A stretch of 64,000 bases of DNA, from the NCBI RefSeq assembly GCF_015706575.1, contig NW_024037059.1, positions 36,493,058 through 36,557,057 on the forward strand, given 5' to 3'. Origin of the DNA: Patiria miniata. Its lineage: Eukaryota > Echinodermata > Asteroidea > Valvatida > Asterinidae. The position numbers and the translations under genes were made by a program. Below, one piece after another: positions 1 to 12,558 of the stretch; within the stretch, counting starts at the first letter, position 1; each line of letters opens with the position of its first letter. The notes under the pieces are model-generated. The model worked only from the letters and a program-made list of their open reading frames with translations, searched no databases and had not been told where the DNA came from.

Positions 1-1195
1 TGCAGTAATTGACTTATTACATGATGTGAGATAGAGATTTGTCCTTTTAGCCGTGTTTCTTGTACATAAAACATTAGTTGCTTAGCTGCATGCATTGACG
101 GAACATGCAGTACTCCACTTATTACATGATGTGAGATCCTGATTTGTAGTACTTATAACCGTGTTTCTTGTACATAAAACATTTGCCATTTTGTTTTCCC
201 TTCAAACGGTGTTCTTAGCTGCATGCATTGACGGAACATGCAGTAATTGACTTATTACATGATGTGAGATAGAGATTTGTCCTTTTAGCCGTCTTTCTTG
301 TACATAAAACATTAGTGTGCTTAGCTGCATGCATTGACTGAACATGCAGTACTCCACTTATTACATGACGCGAGATATAGATTTGTACTTATAACCGTGT
401 TTCTTGTGCATAGAACATTAGCCATTTTGTTTTCCCTTCAAACGGTGTTCTTAGCTGCATGCATTGACGGAACATGCAGTAATTGACTTATTACATGATG
501 TGAGATAGAGATTTGTCCTTTTAGCCGTGTTTCTTGTACATAAAACATTAGTGTGCTTAGCTGCATGCATTGACTGAACATGCAGTACTCCACTTATTAC
601 ATGACGCGAGAAATAGATTTGTACTTATAACCGTGTTTCTTGTGCATAGAACATTAGCCATTTTGTTTTCCCTTCAAACGGTGTTCTTAGCTGCATGCAT
701 TGAGGGAACATGCAGTAATTGACTTATTACATGATGTGAGATAGAGATTTGTCCTTTTAGCCGTGTTTCTTGTACATAAAACATTAGTGTGCTTAGCTGC
801 ATGCATTGACGGAACATGCAGTACTCCACTTATTACATGATGCGAGATATAGATTTGTACTTATAACCGTGTTTCTTGTGCATAGAACATTAGCCATTTT
901 GTTTTCCCTTCAAACGGTGTTCTTAGCTGCATGCATTGACGGAACATGCAGTAATTGACTTATTACATGATGTGAGATAGAGATTTGTCCTTTTAGCCGT
1001 CTTTCTTGTACATAAAACATTAGTGTGCTTAGCTGCATGCATTGACTGAACATGCAGTACTCCACTTATTACATGATGTGAGATCTTGATTTGTACTTAT
1101 AACCGTGTTTGTTGTACATAAAACATTAGCCATTTTGTTTTCCCTTCAAAAAGTGTGCTTAACTGCATGCATTGACGGAACATGCAGTAATCCAC
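1..1195. repeat. Satellite with 236-bp dimeric unit
   Basis: Tandem array running in from the left edge. TGCAGTAATTG recurs at 1, 239, 475, 711 and 947, giving a 236-238 bp period. Each period is a dimer of two diverged monomers of about 106 and 130 bp: one carries TGCAGTAATTG, the other TGCAGTACTCC. Both share the core GCTGCATGCATTGACGGAACA and the segment ending TTTCTTGTACATAAAACATT. Copies are nearly identical to about 1100, so the dimer is the unit being homogenised. I see no coding potential. Confidence 0.95.
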
Positions 1196-2230
1196 TCATG
1201 ATTACATGATGTGAGATATAGATTTGTCATTTCAGCCGTGTTTCTTGTACAACATAGTACATTTGACATTTTGTTTTACCTTCAAAAAGTGTGCTTTGCT
1301 GCATGCATTGAAGGAACATGCAGTAATTGACTTACTTGATGCAAGATATATATTTGTCTTTTTAGCCGTGTTTTGTATGTGAAATTGCATTAGCCTTTTG
1401 GGTCGATGTTATCAAGTTAAGGTAGCTGCCTGCATGGCGGGACAAGGAAAAATCCACTACCATAGGGGCTTCTAAGATTTATTGCATATATTTGTCTCCT
1501 TGTAAGATGTATACGTACAACTTTTGCAAATTGTTTTCCCTAAAAAGTGCTTAGCTGCACGCTTTGACGGGACATGCAATAATTCACTTACATGATGTGA
1601 GATACAGATTTGTTTTTTTAACCGTATTTCTTGTACATTAACATTAGCCATTTTGTTGTCCCTTTTAAGTGTGCTTAGCTGCATGCATTGACGGGACATG
1701 CATTCATCAACTTATTACATGATGTGAGATAAAGATTTGTCTTCCTAGCTTTGTTTCTTGTACATAGGAAATTTGCTATTATTTTTTTTTCTGCATGGAT
1801 ATCTGCCTGCATGGGCGTGACATGGACAAACAAACTACCATTATATAATACATGTGTATTATCAACTTCAGATTGGTCTTTTTACTGTTTCTTGTAGATA
1901 GAACATTCGCCATTTTGTTAAAATAAGCTTGGGTTTATCGCTGAATAATGTTACATATAACATTTCACACTTGTCAATTTTCAAGAGTGCTTAGCTGCAT
2001 GCATTGCCGTAAAATTGCAGTTATCCACTTACATGATTTTTGCTTCAGATTGGTTTTGTTCGTCTGTTTATTTTGGGGTGGGGGATTTAAATCATTTGGC
2101 ATTTTGTTGTTAGTATCCCGTTTGGGTAGCTGCCTGCATGAGCGGGACATGGATGGATCCACTACCATGACACATCAGATTTACATTGTTGTTATAAGCG
2201 TTTTGTATTTTTAGTCGTTTGAATTGAACC
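1196..2230. repeat. Degenerate edge of the left satellite
   Basis: Continues the array at 1-1195 as diverged monomers. Recognisable cores are GCTGCATGCATTGA near 1300, 1555, 1680 and 1995. Variants reading GCTGCCTGCATG lie near 1425, 1805 and 2130. The strict dimer alternation is lost and indels accumulate. Small open frames here are shadows of repeat sequence. Confidence 0.85.
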
Positions 2231-4159
2231 AGCATTTGCCTTTTTGGTTTTAGAGTCCATCATTTGCAGCTATCCAAAAATTAACCGGACGGTAATTATT
2301 GTTGAAAAACAGAATTGGCTGAAAGATAGTAAGGGGACTTAAACTCACTGTGAAATAATTCGTTCTGGCAATCTGTCATTTTGAAGAAATCAACAGCGAA
2401 AGAATGCATTTCCAACGGTGCTTCATAAAGATAATCCTTTGTAATTTGTGCATTTGGTTCGTTTGAAGCAAGAAAAGTGCTCCAAATCTAAAGAAGGATA
2501 CTGAATAACTAGCCTGATGAAGTTTCATCTCACCTTCAGCTGTATATTCAGAGAAATACAGCATTCTAGGATCTCAATTTCAAATCAAAAGTTGCTGGAT
2601 CATGTTTTGAATTGCGTATAAATTCACCGTCCGAGACACGTTCTCGCTGAGCCAATTGCAGCTGAAAAGCACTATACATTGGCACTTTTTGTGTGCATAA
2701 TTGTCGGTTTTGAACAGCGCCAACATCGACGGATGGCCCCATGCCCCCCCCCCCCCCCCCGATTTTACGGAGGACAAGTTTCCGGAGAAAAGAAACTGTC
2801 TACATTTCACAACGGATGTGCAAGTGACCTTTTCCCAAAAATCTACCCCCGCAATAAAAATGAAAGTGCTACGCCCCTGCGTTCTTGACGTGATTTCCAG
2901 GACTTCGAAGTCGGACGTCTCCAATCTCCGCCTTACTAGTTTGGAGGAAGTGGCCAAAAATATGCTACTTTCATCAGCCCATCGGCTAGCTTTGCAGCTC
3001 GGATATCAATGCCTCCTCCAGGCGGGACATCTTGATGCGCTACAGTCTAAAAATTTCGATGATGCTTTTTTTTTGTACCATATATTCGGTCATCTGCTCC
3101 TCTAGCAGTGAACATGTTCCTTCGCATTATGCTTCGCCAATGTTGTAAATATAGGGGTCGTGTCATTTAGGAGATTCCGTAGTAAGTTAAGCGAAACTGG
3201 GATGTCCTCATGTCTATTTTTAGCGCATAAATCTACGTGTGTTTCTTATCCATATTCTGAAATGTGATGCGCAACACCGTCCTTTTCGGATCAGCTGCCA
3301 ATGTGTGAGTACGTTGAAGAATAGTTTTTGTCCCAAAACCTAGCTTTTGATGATAATATTCTTAGATGTGTCGCATGATTTGCATCTCATGGTCTCACAT
3401 CATTGGCCATGATACTAGTGGGCAAGTATTCAGTTCAGGTGCTGATAGAAAAATAATTAATTTAGCGGTCATTTTTCCTCTCAATCGGTTGGAAACTTTC
3501 GTGACTGAATCAGGCATGGTCGTACACGATGAATGTTTCATATATGTAGTATACAGTGACTGTTGTATGTTGAATCCTACCTAGAGTGTCCTGCTCCATG
3601 ATACAGTTTGTGTAAAATTGTTGATAACTGAACACAACTAAGTTATCAGTTAAAAGTATTTCAATGAACGCAATTCAGTAGAATATAATTGTATTGTGTT
3701 CAAGATAAAAGCATTTTGTAATAGTTGTCATGCACGGTGGGAACTGATTTTCGTTAATTTAGTCCTACCTTGTTTATGAAATCAGACAGCGATTAACATA
3801 ATTTGCCATTCAAATCTAAGAAGTGATGCTTTTTATTACCGCTTCTGATTTCTGATTTTGAATTATTGCCTCCGCTTACTTAAGTAATCATTTACCGGAC
3901 TTTTCTTTGAGCATCGTGCTGCTAAAAACACTGCCCCCCGTCCTCCCCGATCAGTGCATAAACATCAGATGACTTCTCCAGTTCTTATAGTAAGTTAGAG
4001 AGACTGCACGCTTGCAAGGTTTCTTCTTCCAAGGCTTCTTATGATTTATCTGTCCTTTATGGTTTCCGCATCTTGTTGCCAGAATTTCCCACTAAGAAAC
4101 CCCAGGGCCTCTTGTACTGTTAAAAGAAGGTCATGCAGGCAGTTTATGAACTTATATTG
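2231..4159. other. Non-coding stretch with a poly-C run
   Basis: Apart from the repeat copy at 2905-3045, I see no gene. A C homopolymer of about 18 bases lies near 2742-2760. Open frames crossing it on both strands lack splice context and recognisable domains. Confidence 0.5.
2905..3045. repeat. Partial copy of the 4.2/4.6-kb duplicated segment
   Basis: Shares an ordered series of blocks with 4240-4365 and 4690-4815: a CTCCAA start, a TTTGGAGG block, a TTTGCAGCT block, ATATCAATG, and a GGCGGGACATCTTGAT block. It is more diverged than the other two copies are from each other. The source is unknown; it could be an old transposon or a pseudogene piece. Confidence 0.7.
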
Positions 4160-4560
4160 TCTTTCATGAAAATCATGTCCAGCCAGTGTCTTGTCTCTTA
4201 TGCCCTTACAATTGTTCATTTCCTAGATACCAAGCTACGATGACTCCAAGTCTTTCCCTTACTCGTTTGGAGGCAGTGTCCCAAATATGTTACTTTTGTC
4301 GGCTCAGCAACAAGGTTTGCAGCTGTGATGTCAATATCTTCTGTAGGCGGAACATCTTCATACCCTCCATTAATTTTTTGTTTTCCTCCGGGAAGACCTT
4401 CCGTTGTGCTTTATCATCATCAGTTTCCTTCTTCTTGAACGCTCTTGTTTTGGAGAAAATACCTACAAGCCTTCAGGAGCAGCTTCTTACGGGCGTTTTG
4501 ATTTTCCTGTCTGTACTGATTTCACTCTGCCTCGTTTTGTTTAGCTCCTGGAAGTGCTGA
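4160..4560. repeat. Duplicated segment, copy 1
   Basis: About 400 bp repeated in direct orientation at 4615-5010, from AAAATCATGTCCA to TGATTTCACTCTGCCTCGTT. Read on the minus strand, part of it gives an open helical-looking stretch containing KLMEGMKMFRLQKILTSQLQ. This is interrupted in the sister copy, so it may be a pseudogene or transposon relic rather than a working exon. I do not recognise the family. Confidence 0.75.
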
Positions 4561-4614
4561 ATTGAATTGAAACAGTTAAACAGTAGAACATAATACTCAC
4601 CCTGTATTGTCGGG

Positions 4615-5010
4615 GTGAAAATCATGTCCATCAAATGTCTTGTCTCTCATGCCCTTACAATGATTGATTCGCTGCATCTCAAGATACGATGACTCCAAGC
4701 CTTCCCCTTACAAGTTTGGAGGCAAAGGCCTAACTCAACTACTTTGGTGGGGCCATCAGCCATGTTTGCAGTTGTGATATCAATATCTTCTGCAGGCGTC
4801 ACATCTTCATACATTCCAATCATTTTTGTTATTTCCTCCCAGTGAAGACTTTCCTTTGTGCTTTTTCGTCTTCAGTTTCTTTCTTCATGTGAACGCCCTT
4901 GTTTAGGTGAAATTACCGACAAGCCCAGAGGAGCAGTTTATTACGGGCGTTTTTATTCTCTTGTCTGTACTGATTTCACTCTGCCTCGTTCTTGACCTCC
5001 TCCTAGTTTG
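4615..5010. repeat. Duplicated segment, copy 2
   Basis: Direct repeat of 4160-4560 with many substitutions and small indels. It shares the same end blocks (AAAATCATGTCCATC and TGATTTCACTCTGCCTCGTT). The minus-strand reading has more stops than copy 1. The offset between the copies is about 455 bp. Confidence 0.75.
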
Positions 5011-7139
5011 AATTGAAGTGGTATTAATGTTCCTTCGCGCCGCATGCCGAATTTACAAGGAAAACAATCTTAGATAAGAGAAATAATATCAACAGTGAGT
5101 AAAGATATTAAAACACTAAAACAACAGTTAGGAAAAGTGTGGTCTAATGACTCTTGTTCTTGTTCAGAGTAATTGCTCCTGGTGTGCTGTCATTGCCAAC
5201 GAAAGTGGTATTTCGGTGTAATTTTTAACGTTGGTTGGCAGAGCAGTGTTTTATGTTTTGCCTTCCTCTTGGTTATACATCCTTGAAAGGGTGCAAGCCA
5301 GCTACAATGCTTCCTCAACCTTACACGCACATGACGTGTATAAATTGATCCATTTCATTTTTTTTCAGATTCAGGGAAACCAAACACATGGACCCAAATT
5401 GTCTTGTTTTAGCAAAAATTTCCGATAACCATTTGAAACAGGTCGTGTCGACAATGTTGATAACCACAGGTTGTCATATAGCGCTTTAAACTAAGATCAA
5501 AGCGCTTTACATTATTATTCATGTTAAAGCAAAAACAAACAGTTTACACTCCCTCCAACATATACTCGGGTGATTCATAATAGATTCATATTCATAAACC
5601 CTTCGTTAGGAAAAAGTCGACTAATGATCTTGTTATTGTTGAATGCGACGTTGGTTTTGGGTAAATGATGCATCTTATTTCAAGGCACAGTCCATGTTAA
5701 TATAGTAATGTGTTGTATACAACTGTTCAGATATACTCTGTCCGTCCGCATTATGTGTAATGCACACAGTATGCATGCCTCCTTAATTTTTCTTCAACCG
5801 TACTGCATAATGGACTTTATGTTATTTGAAAGATACTTTTACATAAGATTAAAAAAAAATGTAGGGGGAGGGGCTATGAAATAATTAGCAAATACAACAG
5901 ATAATTAAGTGTCAATAAACACGACGTATTTTCAGTATTTCAATACATTGACTTGCCTTGACTCTTGCCACACCTGTGTGTCAAAACAGTGTCGTCACTG
6001 CAAACTATCAATTGCAACATTGCTGATTTTGCATGATCACAGTAACAATTACAACTGAAAAAAAGACAGTCCAAAAAATAAGGCATACTTTTTGATTTGA
6101 AATGAAAAACAGGTTCATGACAATTTCGGGTTTCTCTCGATATTAACCTTGTATGGTTTCCATAGATAAACCGATGTGTGTTGAATTTCATAAATTGGCA
6201 TCAACTTTCGTGGATGAAGTTTTCATTTATCGAAAACAAACATTAAGTTACAAGTAGATAGAAAAAATGTTTAAAATATATTATCATTTCGCGAAATAGC
6301 ACTTCAAAAAATGTAACTCAGTAAAACGATGGCCGTTAGTGTACATGGGCTTGGCTTAGAACCATGCACGCACTTATTTCAACGCACAGCGTCCTCGAAT
6401 AACAATTTTGTATTGATTGACTCTTTATTGTACAATATCGTTATAGGTACATCTTAACTCTGAAGTCCTTTGTTGAAAGGAAACACCTTAGTTAGTCGCA
6501 TGTTAGTTTTTATTCGTCACGTTTATAAATATGACCATGGCCCCAACTTGATCTCCAACTGTACTGTTAAGTATTAATTCAATTCTTGGACAAAGGCTGG
6601 GCGGTCAGCAGGTAACTTGCGGGAGTATGGAAGATTGACCGGTACACCTATCAGCCTACAAGGGGATAAGAGGGGGCCCATTGTTTGTTGACCCAGATTC
6701 CCTCTCCGTCCTAGCATATATCAGTCCGCTGGAGAGTCTCCTTCAACGTGTGAAGAATTGCAGATATCATTTTTGATTGCATTGTGCAAGAATTAATACT
6801 CTACCTTTTGACAGACGGGGAAAACAATGGGTTGTATTTGTATATTAGATGTAAGCACAAGTTTTAACACGGACTTTCTGCATCGGCGGTTTTTCGGCAT
6901 GTCCACCGAATAAAACGAAACAATGCAAGTATTAGCTGTGCCTGTATACCTATCGGATGATCAACCCGCCTGTTGTTCGACAGATGGTCGACATTTAATT
7001 ACACTTCCCAAAGTGTACTTCTAACAAACCAATGGGTCACTCGACCAATATTGACCCAGGGTATGCGGATTCAGACCTCAGTGGGTTCAGACCTCAGTGG
7101 ACATGAAACACCACTGCCTTGCATAGTTTCTGGGTCACC
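5011..7139. other. Non-coding stretch, nothing recognised
   Basis: AT-rich sequence. Short open frames on both strands (longest about 83 codons near 5940-6191, minus) have no recognisable domain and no convincing splice sites. Confidence 0.5.
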
Positions 7140-8240
7140 CTTGGGCAAGGTGTAGTACCTGCTTAGCCCCCCTAACCAGGTTTACGGTCGTTGTCGGCAG
7201 CGGGACAACGAGCGATTATGGCGGCGGATACCAACAAAGTGTGTATTACGGCACTATGTCATGACGTCTGGCGGATGGTCATCTTTATTTAAGACAACGG
7301 CAGTGGTCAACCATCTCAGTTAGCGAGATACCGCGGGCCAGCTTAACGTCTCCCAAGTTGTCGTACCTAGGTTCTCCATCGGATCAGGTGACGTGGAGCC
7401 CGGAGGATGTCTTTTCAAATGCACGAGGGATAAGGCATCAACCTTTAGTGCAGGCGATGGTCTTAAAAGTCCTGTGGCGATGGAGTGAAGGTGAAGTGGC
7501 AGACTTCAGCAGTTGGCAGCCATAGCTGGAGCTCTACACACAGGCGGCTCGTGTGTGATGGTCGTGTGCTGGAGCAGGACAACGACAGCGCAAAACAGCT
7601 GCAGAATCGACCGGGCAGCCCTATTAAGGGAGGCACTGCCCGCCCTGCACAGGGACGCCCGTTTAAAAGGTGGGGTAAAAAAATTGCTTGTCTGCATTAA
7701 CCTGGCCAGTTCACCGCGGATGGTGGGTCTCTATCACAGCGGTAAAATCAAGAACGAATGAATGAGCGAAATCTCAAACTAACAATTGCGACGTGGAAAG
7801 TTCAAACTCTCTTAGGCCTCCAAAATAGTGACATACCTCAAAAAAGAATTGCGCTTGTTGCCAAGGAATTACAGAGGCTTGGCATTGACATTGCTGCCCT
7901 CCAAGAACCTAGATTAGCAGGGCAAGGTGAATTACAATAGAAAACTCACACCTTTTACTGGATAGGGAAAGAGCAGGGGACCAGGCGTGAAGCAGGTGTG
8001 GCCTTTGCTGTCTCAAACCATCTTGTCAAGCAACTATCCTCGCTACCTACTGTTGTCTCGGAGCGTATTATGTCACTGAGGATGCCAATTGGATTAAATC
8101 GATTCGCCACCCTAATCTGTGCATATGCTCCAACCCTCACAAATCCGGATGATGAAAAGGAGCGCTTCTATGAACTTTTGACTACTACCACCGTCAAGGT
8201 ACACTGTGGCCCCGGTTACAATCCCAGCCGGACCACATGA
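7140..8240 (+). mobile_element. LINE (non-LTR retrotransposon) 5' fragment
   Basis: A segment of higher GC than its surroundings ends in an endonuclease-like reading frame at 7758-8240. I infer that the GC-rich 600 bp before it is the element's 5' region, since the base composition changes near 7140. Reverse transcriptase motifs and a 3' tail are absent; similarity stops near 8200. The endonuclease style suggests an RTE- or CR1-like clade, but I cannot assign it firmly. The left boundary is approximate. Confidence 0.6.
7758..8240 (+). pseudogene. LINE apurinic-type endonuclease domain, inactivated
   Basis: One frame reads LTIATWKVQTLL, then RIALVAKELQRLGIDIAALQ followed by EPRLAGQGE. After a stop codon (TAG, 7938-7940) it continues in the same frame through YWIGKEQGTRREAGVAFAV and FATLICAYAPT. 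This is the block order of the exonuclease-endonuclease-phosphatase domain that nicks target DNA in LINEs. The usual active-site Asn of the first block (TWNV) is Lys here, while the Glu of LQE is kept. The domain ends early near residue 145, and the downstream catalytic blocks are missing. The stop, the lost Asn and the truncation all say dead copy. Confidence 0.75.
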
Positions 8241-8895
8241 CTGAGAGTAGAGTTTTGCGTTACTTCTCTCCTGTGCCACGAGTGTTTTTATCGGACCCTC
8301 CGGTTTTCCTTCCTCCGGAAGAATTAAACACTTCGATCTCAGGCTGTGGTCAGAATATGGGTGGATGTGGCTGGTGCCAATGGCACCTTTGCGTGTCAGC
8401 GCTCAAACACGCTGTAGCCGCGTCCTTCACAATTCGCACTCAGCTGCCGGTAAGGATGATTAGCCTCCACAATCAATGTGAAAAAAGAAACGGGCATACA
8501 ATTGTATATGTATGTTTCTAATCATGTGGCCATGCAGCCACGAAAGCCATTGAACTGATGAATTCCCCCCCCCAAAAAAATTAAAAACCTTGGCTATTTC
8601 GACAAGTAACATATTACGTTACCTCATGCCAAAACTGACACCTTTAGACGGAAGCTTTCTGCGCACAGCAATTACAACTTGGAACAACCTTCAATAAACT
8701 GTACTTTAGAGTATTTGTGGTGGTGGTGTCCAGTCTTAAGTGCCAAGTTCTCAGGCATCTTTAAACCCATTCCTTTTGGCCAAGTATCATTCTTCTGATA
8801 TTTTCCAAGCATCTTTCGATTTTGGTCTGCATAATCTATCTGTCTAGGGTCACTGCGTTGGGTAGTTAGGTCATTAATTAGGTAGCCAGGGTTAG
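8241..8895. other. Non-coding stretch after the LINE
   Basis: A 94-codon open frame at 8237-8521 has no recognisable domain and overlaps the LINE break. A C-run followed by an A-run sits near 8566-8580. I see no gene. Confidence 0.45.
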
Positions 8896-8990
8896 AGGCG
8901 TCTGTCTCCTGAAAAGGTCAAGACATTACCGATGTCAGCGGGGAGTAGGCTTAGGTAATTAGTTATCCCCTGCTGACGGGACAGACGTAT
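8896..8990. repeat. Nested hairpin
   Basis: Inner arms GTCAGCGGGGA (8934-8944) and TCCCCTGCTGAC (8966-8977) pair with one bulge around a 21-nt loop. Outside them CGTCTGTC (8899-8906) pairs with GACAGACG (8980-8987). The whole could fold as a two-stage hairpin on either strand. It could be a small inverted-repeat element or a transcribed structure; nothing nearby decides which. Confidence 0.7.
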
Positions 8991-11900
8991 CTCCCTACTG
9001 CGGTTTGGGTACTGACGCGGTGGCCCTAGTTTATAATTTTAAACATTTCTTATTCTCTTTTCTCTGTGTCAAACATATAACCAATGAAGTGAAGTAACGC
9101 AAAATGAAATTCCACACACATATGGTTAGTCTGTAAAGTGCAAGGTGTTTTAAAGAAATAAACTTTCAAACAGTGTTTTTTCTGATTAGAATGTCTCTGT
9201 AGTTGAAAATATGGAACCCCGTAAAATTGTTAAAATGTTAAAGTATTTGTGCATCGTTATTATTAAGAGTTTGTTGGCAGAGTTGAGGCCCTACCGTAAC
9301 AGTTGCTCTTTTCGGTTAGGAAATGCATGTGGGATTATAAATCTTGGTCTCAGCATAGAAAGCATCCCCGAAAAAGGCATCTTTCTAGCCAAAAAAGGAA
9401 GCGCTATCTGTTAAGAAAATAAAATTCTGTTTGCTTACAATTACAAGCAGGCTTCGGTTCATCTGATTTTCACGAAGTTAAACTGTTCATGGCTCATCGT
9501 TCTTTGCCGAACTTCAGCGAATAAGGACGGTTCCCTGACTGATCTTTGTATGGGATCGGGCATATATAAGTATATTGTTTACACAATAAGGTATTGAATG
9601 TGACCAACTTTTTGGATTACACCATGTATGATCTCTTCGAGCAACATCTACTTTATCAAGGGCGAAAATGTAAACAGGCGTTGAACACATAAACAGTCTT
9701 CTGGCGATGAGTATCTCCTATTCTTTGACAAGTAAAGAAAATGGATATGAAATCCTTGTATAAAACATAAACCACACACGTACATGTCTCTGCAAGCTCA
9801 TTAAAACAAAATAGTAAACTTCTATAGTTGACCTAAACAACCTTTGACTATTGAGGCAATTATGTTTTTAACACTATACAGGAAGTTATGAGAATAAGGG
9901 TCCATGTAAACCCCGCCATTTCAGACAATTTACAACCGGAATTTACTGCAAATGTTGACACGATCTTGAAGGTTACAGATGTAGCTTGAGAATACCTTTT
10001 ATGTAATTCAGATTGTTGTTTTTTTTTGGTCCAGAGATATGTTTGAATAACCGCAAAGCAAGAAAAACAAATTCTGTGCCTCTTTTAGGAAACGACTACT
10101 TCAAAGATCAGACAATGCCTGTATTGCTCTTTTGACATTTGCTTTTGCTGAAATTTTCGAAAATGAATGGATTTGTAGGATTAGTACATTAAAGAAACTA
10201 TTGTTCAACTGACATTTTTACGTGTTGGGCTTGTAGTTGTACATGCTGGAAAAACCAAGAAAGCCTATCATATTCTTGGAATCTGGTTCCCTGACCCCAC
10301 TTAAGTTGAGATGAAACGGAGCGATGAATACACTTTGGGGAATTGTAAGGTCAGACAATCAGTCTAGCAGGCTTGTAACCCTTGACAGGTGTGTATGCTA
10401 ATCAATTAAAAAGAAAAGTCAGAAGAACTACATTTCAGCAATTAATAACATTTCCTCAAAAATAAAGTCGTCTCTAACGAGCGTTGGAAAAATACATTGT
10501 TTCGTGAATATATCAGCACACCAGGAGCACCGATTTTACATGATGATTTAGACTGTCGGTCCATAACAATTCAGTAAGGTATTTCTTGATTGGATCATTT
10601 TTTTTTTTTTTTTTTAATGTTTGCAAATGTTATTTCTTCCCTTTCAAGACACTCAGTGTTATGGAATCATAATTGTGCAATCGGAAATTCAATTATTCAC
10701 AACACAGTGATTGCTCTCGGGTAACGTAAATGTTAATTACTCACAGAACAGTATTACAGCCGGTGGTAATGATGATTATGTTTGGGCGAATGTGCGAAAC
10801 CGTTCAAGACAAAACTGAAGATTGGCCGAACCATGCTGTTTGCAGAACCAAGTGTGTGGACATGTTAAGTGTCACGTGGGTAGTTAAAACAACAATGTCA
10901 GGATTTTTCATGAAATGTGTCCAAATATGTATACAACTATTACTTTGACAAAACAACGAAAGAACTACACCAAACAGAATAGTCTCTTTTACTACTTCTG
11001 GTCTATTCACAAAACAACTTACAGTTATTTAAAACTTCTTAACTACCTGTATATTCTTTCCTTCTCAACTATATCCAACTTACAAATTATTATTTTCTTA
11101 TTGTGTGTTCCTTACGTGTACCACAAATTACATTAAACTCAGATAGTCACAGTCCAATTAAAAACACAGTATTGACTGTAAGGATATCCTAACGGGGAGT
11201 AGCAATTTGGAACGTCGGATGCCGGTTGATCCTTGGATACACCTCCTCATGGGATGGGTGTCCTACAGCCGAATCATGTCTCTAACGCCTTGACTGATCT
11301 ACATCTTCATCTCGGGTGCTGCTTCATCAACGGGCAGCCATCTATTTCAAAAACACATGTATTCAAAGTTTGTCTCACAACAAACATCTTATATTGATAT
11401 CAGTGTGGCGTTTACAAATCAAGTAACACTGGTAATCTCCTTACATGAACATAATTCACATTATATTTCCTTGCCATAAATGGACCAGTTGTCTGAGCAC
11501 TGTTTTCTTCAAATTCGAAAACGTTACTTCAGTATCTACATCAAATATCATAGTTCATAATTCAAATATTTTCAAACATCAATCCAATCTTCAACTATCA
11601 ATCAATTTCAGAAAATGAAAGTAATCTTAAGCAATAGTTCTTCATGCCAATTATCCTTCAAATTAAACTTCAGACAAAAATGCACTTTATTCTCAAGCCG
11701 ATAAGTTACAATATACAAGAGGGATCTTTGAATTGCTTCATAAAGAAAATGACGGTTGTGTGGTATCTCAAAATCATGGAGTTTTCCTTGGTGTGTTTTC
11801 TGAGCACAATATTGCTCACTGGGGCCTTGGAGATCAAGCCCAAACTTCAACTGCCTCAAATAGGCGTTTAGGAATCGCTGACAATTGCCTGCTATAGCTG

Positions 11901-12380
11901 TAACTATGCCTGGTGGCTTAGGTTCAAGCGATGACACACACCATACAGGAGATCACACTATACTTCAAAATCACATCTACTCTCTATCGCTAACTGGTCT
12001 GATCTGATCGCCTTGATCATCCCTCTCCCATTCCAGTTCAAACTATACACACACCCATATCACACGACTGCCTTTTCACTGTTGGCAAAACAACTCCCTG
12101 GTTACCCTTGTTTAAACACCTGACCTACCATTGTTATTAACTCTAGATTGGGCAAAATTGCTCAACCATGGCTTTTTACTGCTGCTGCAAATGCAACCAC
12201 AACTACCACAAAAACTGTTGACTGCTTGATAAAGGAAGAGCGATTATGTAACGCACTGCTGCCCCAAGAGCTGGCTGCTGCTTGTTGATTACATGTACAT
12301 GTATATCATTATAGAGGACCCAAAAGACTGTGTTTTAAAGCTCCTTGGGATGATGCACCTTATGCTATTGGGCTTAACTT
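8991..12380. other. Long non-coding stretch
   Basis: No gene is recognised. A minus-strand open frame at 11608-11937 (109 codons) has no recognisable domain. A more GC-rich patch at 11180-11340 may be a mobile-element relic but shows no motif I can name. A poly-T tract lies near 10598-10616. Confidence 0.45.
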
Positions 12381-12382
12381 TT

Positions 12383-12558
12383 AGGACTGCACCATTTCAA
12401 AATAGGGGTAAATCATTATAAACAAACAACGCCACATGTTGCGAAGTGGCTTCCTCAGCCGGCCCAGAAGCAATCCGAAAAGCGCCAAGGACTGTGGATC
12501 TCACGGGTGCTACAGCGGGCCAGGCTTTCTGAGGAACATACGTCTTTTTCTCAGCGGG
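12383..12558 (+). other. Exon-like open segment upstream of the SGNH ORF
   Basis: A frame open from just after a stop near 12378 reads through VAKWLPQPAQKQSEKRQGLW and RVLQRARLSEEHTSFSQR to a plausible donor (CGG|GTATGT) at 12558/12559. The composition looks protein-like, but the donor phase (0) does not match the phase needed by the acceptors before the SGNH frame (13033 and 13096, both phase 1). It is either a 5' untranslated exon, part of another gene, or chance. Confidence 0.25.

Noticed and set aside
2510-2540. CTGATGA...GAAA hammerhead ribozyme-like core
   Set aside because: The required helices around the core do not form, and it is not in a tandem repeat.
8228-8530. Insertion bounded by ACCACATGA / TCATGTGG that might explain the LINE truncation
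   Set aside because: The inverted match is only about 8 bp, there is no target duplication, and LINE sequence does not resume after it.
11608-11937. 109-codon minus-strand frame
   Set aside because: No domain, no supporting exons, and AT-rich codon use at its end. I could not support it as a gene.
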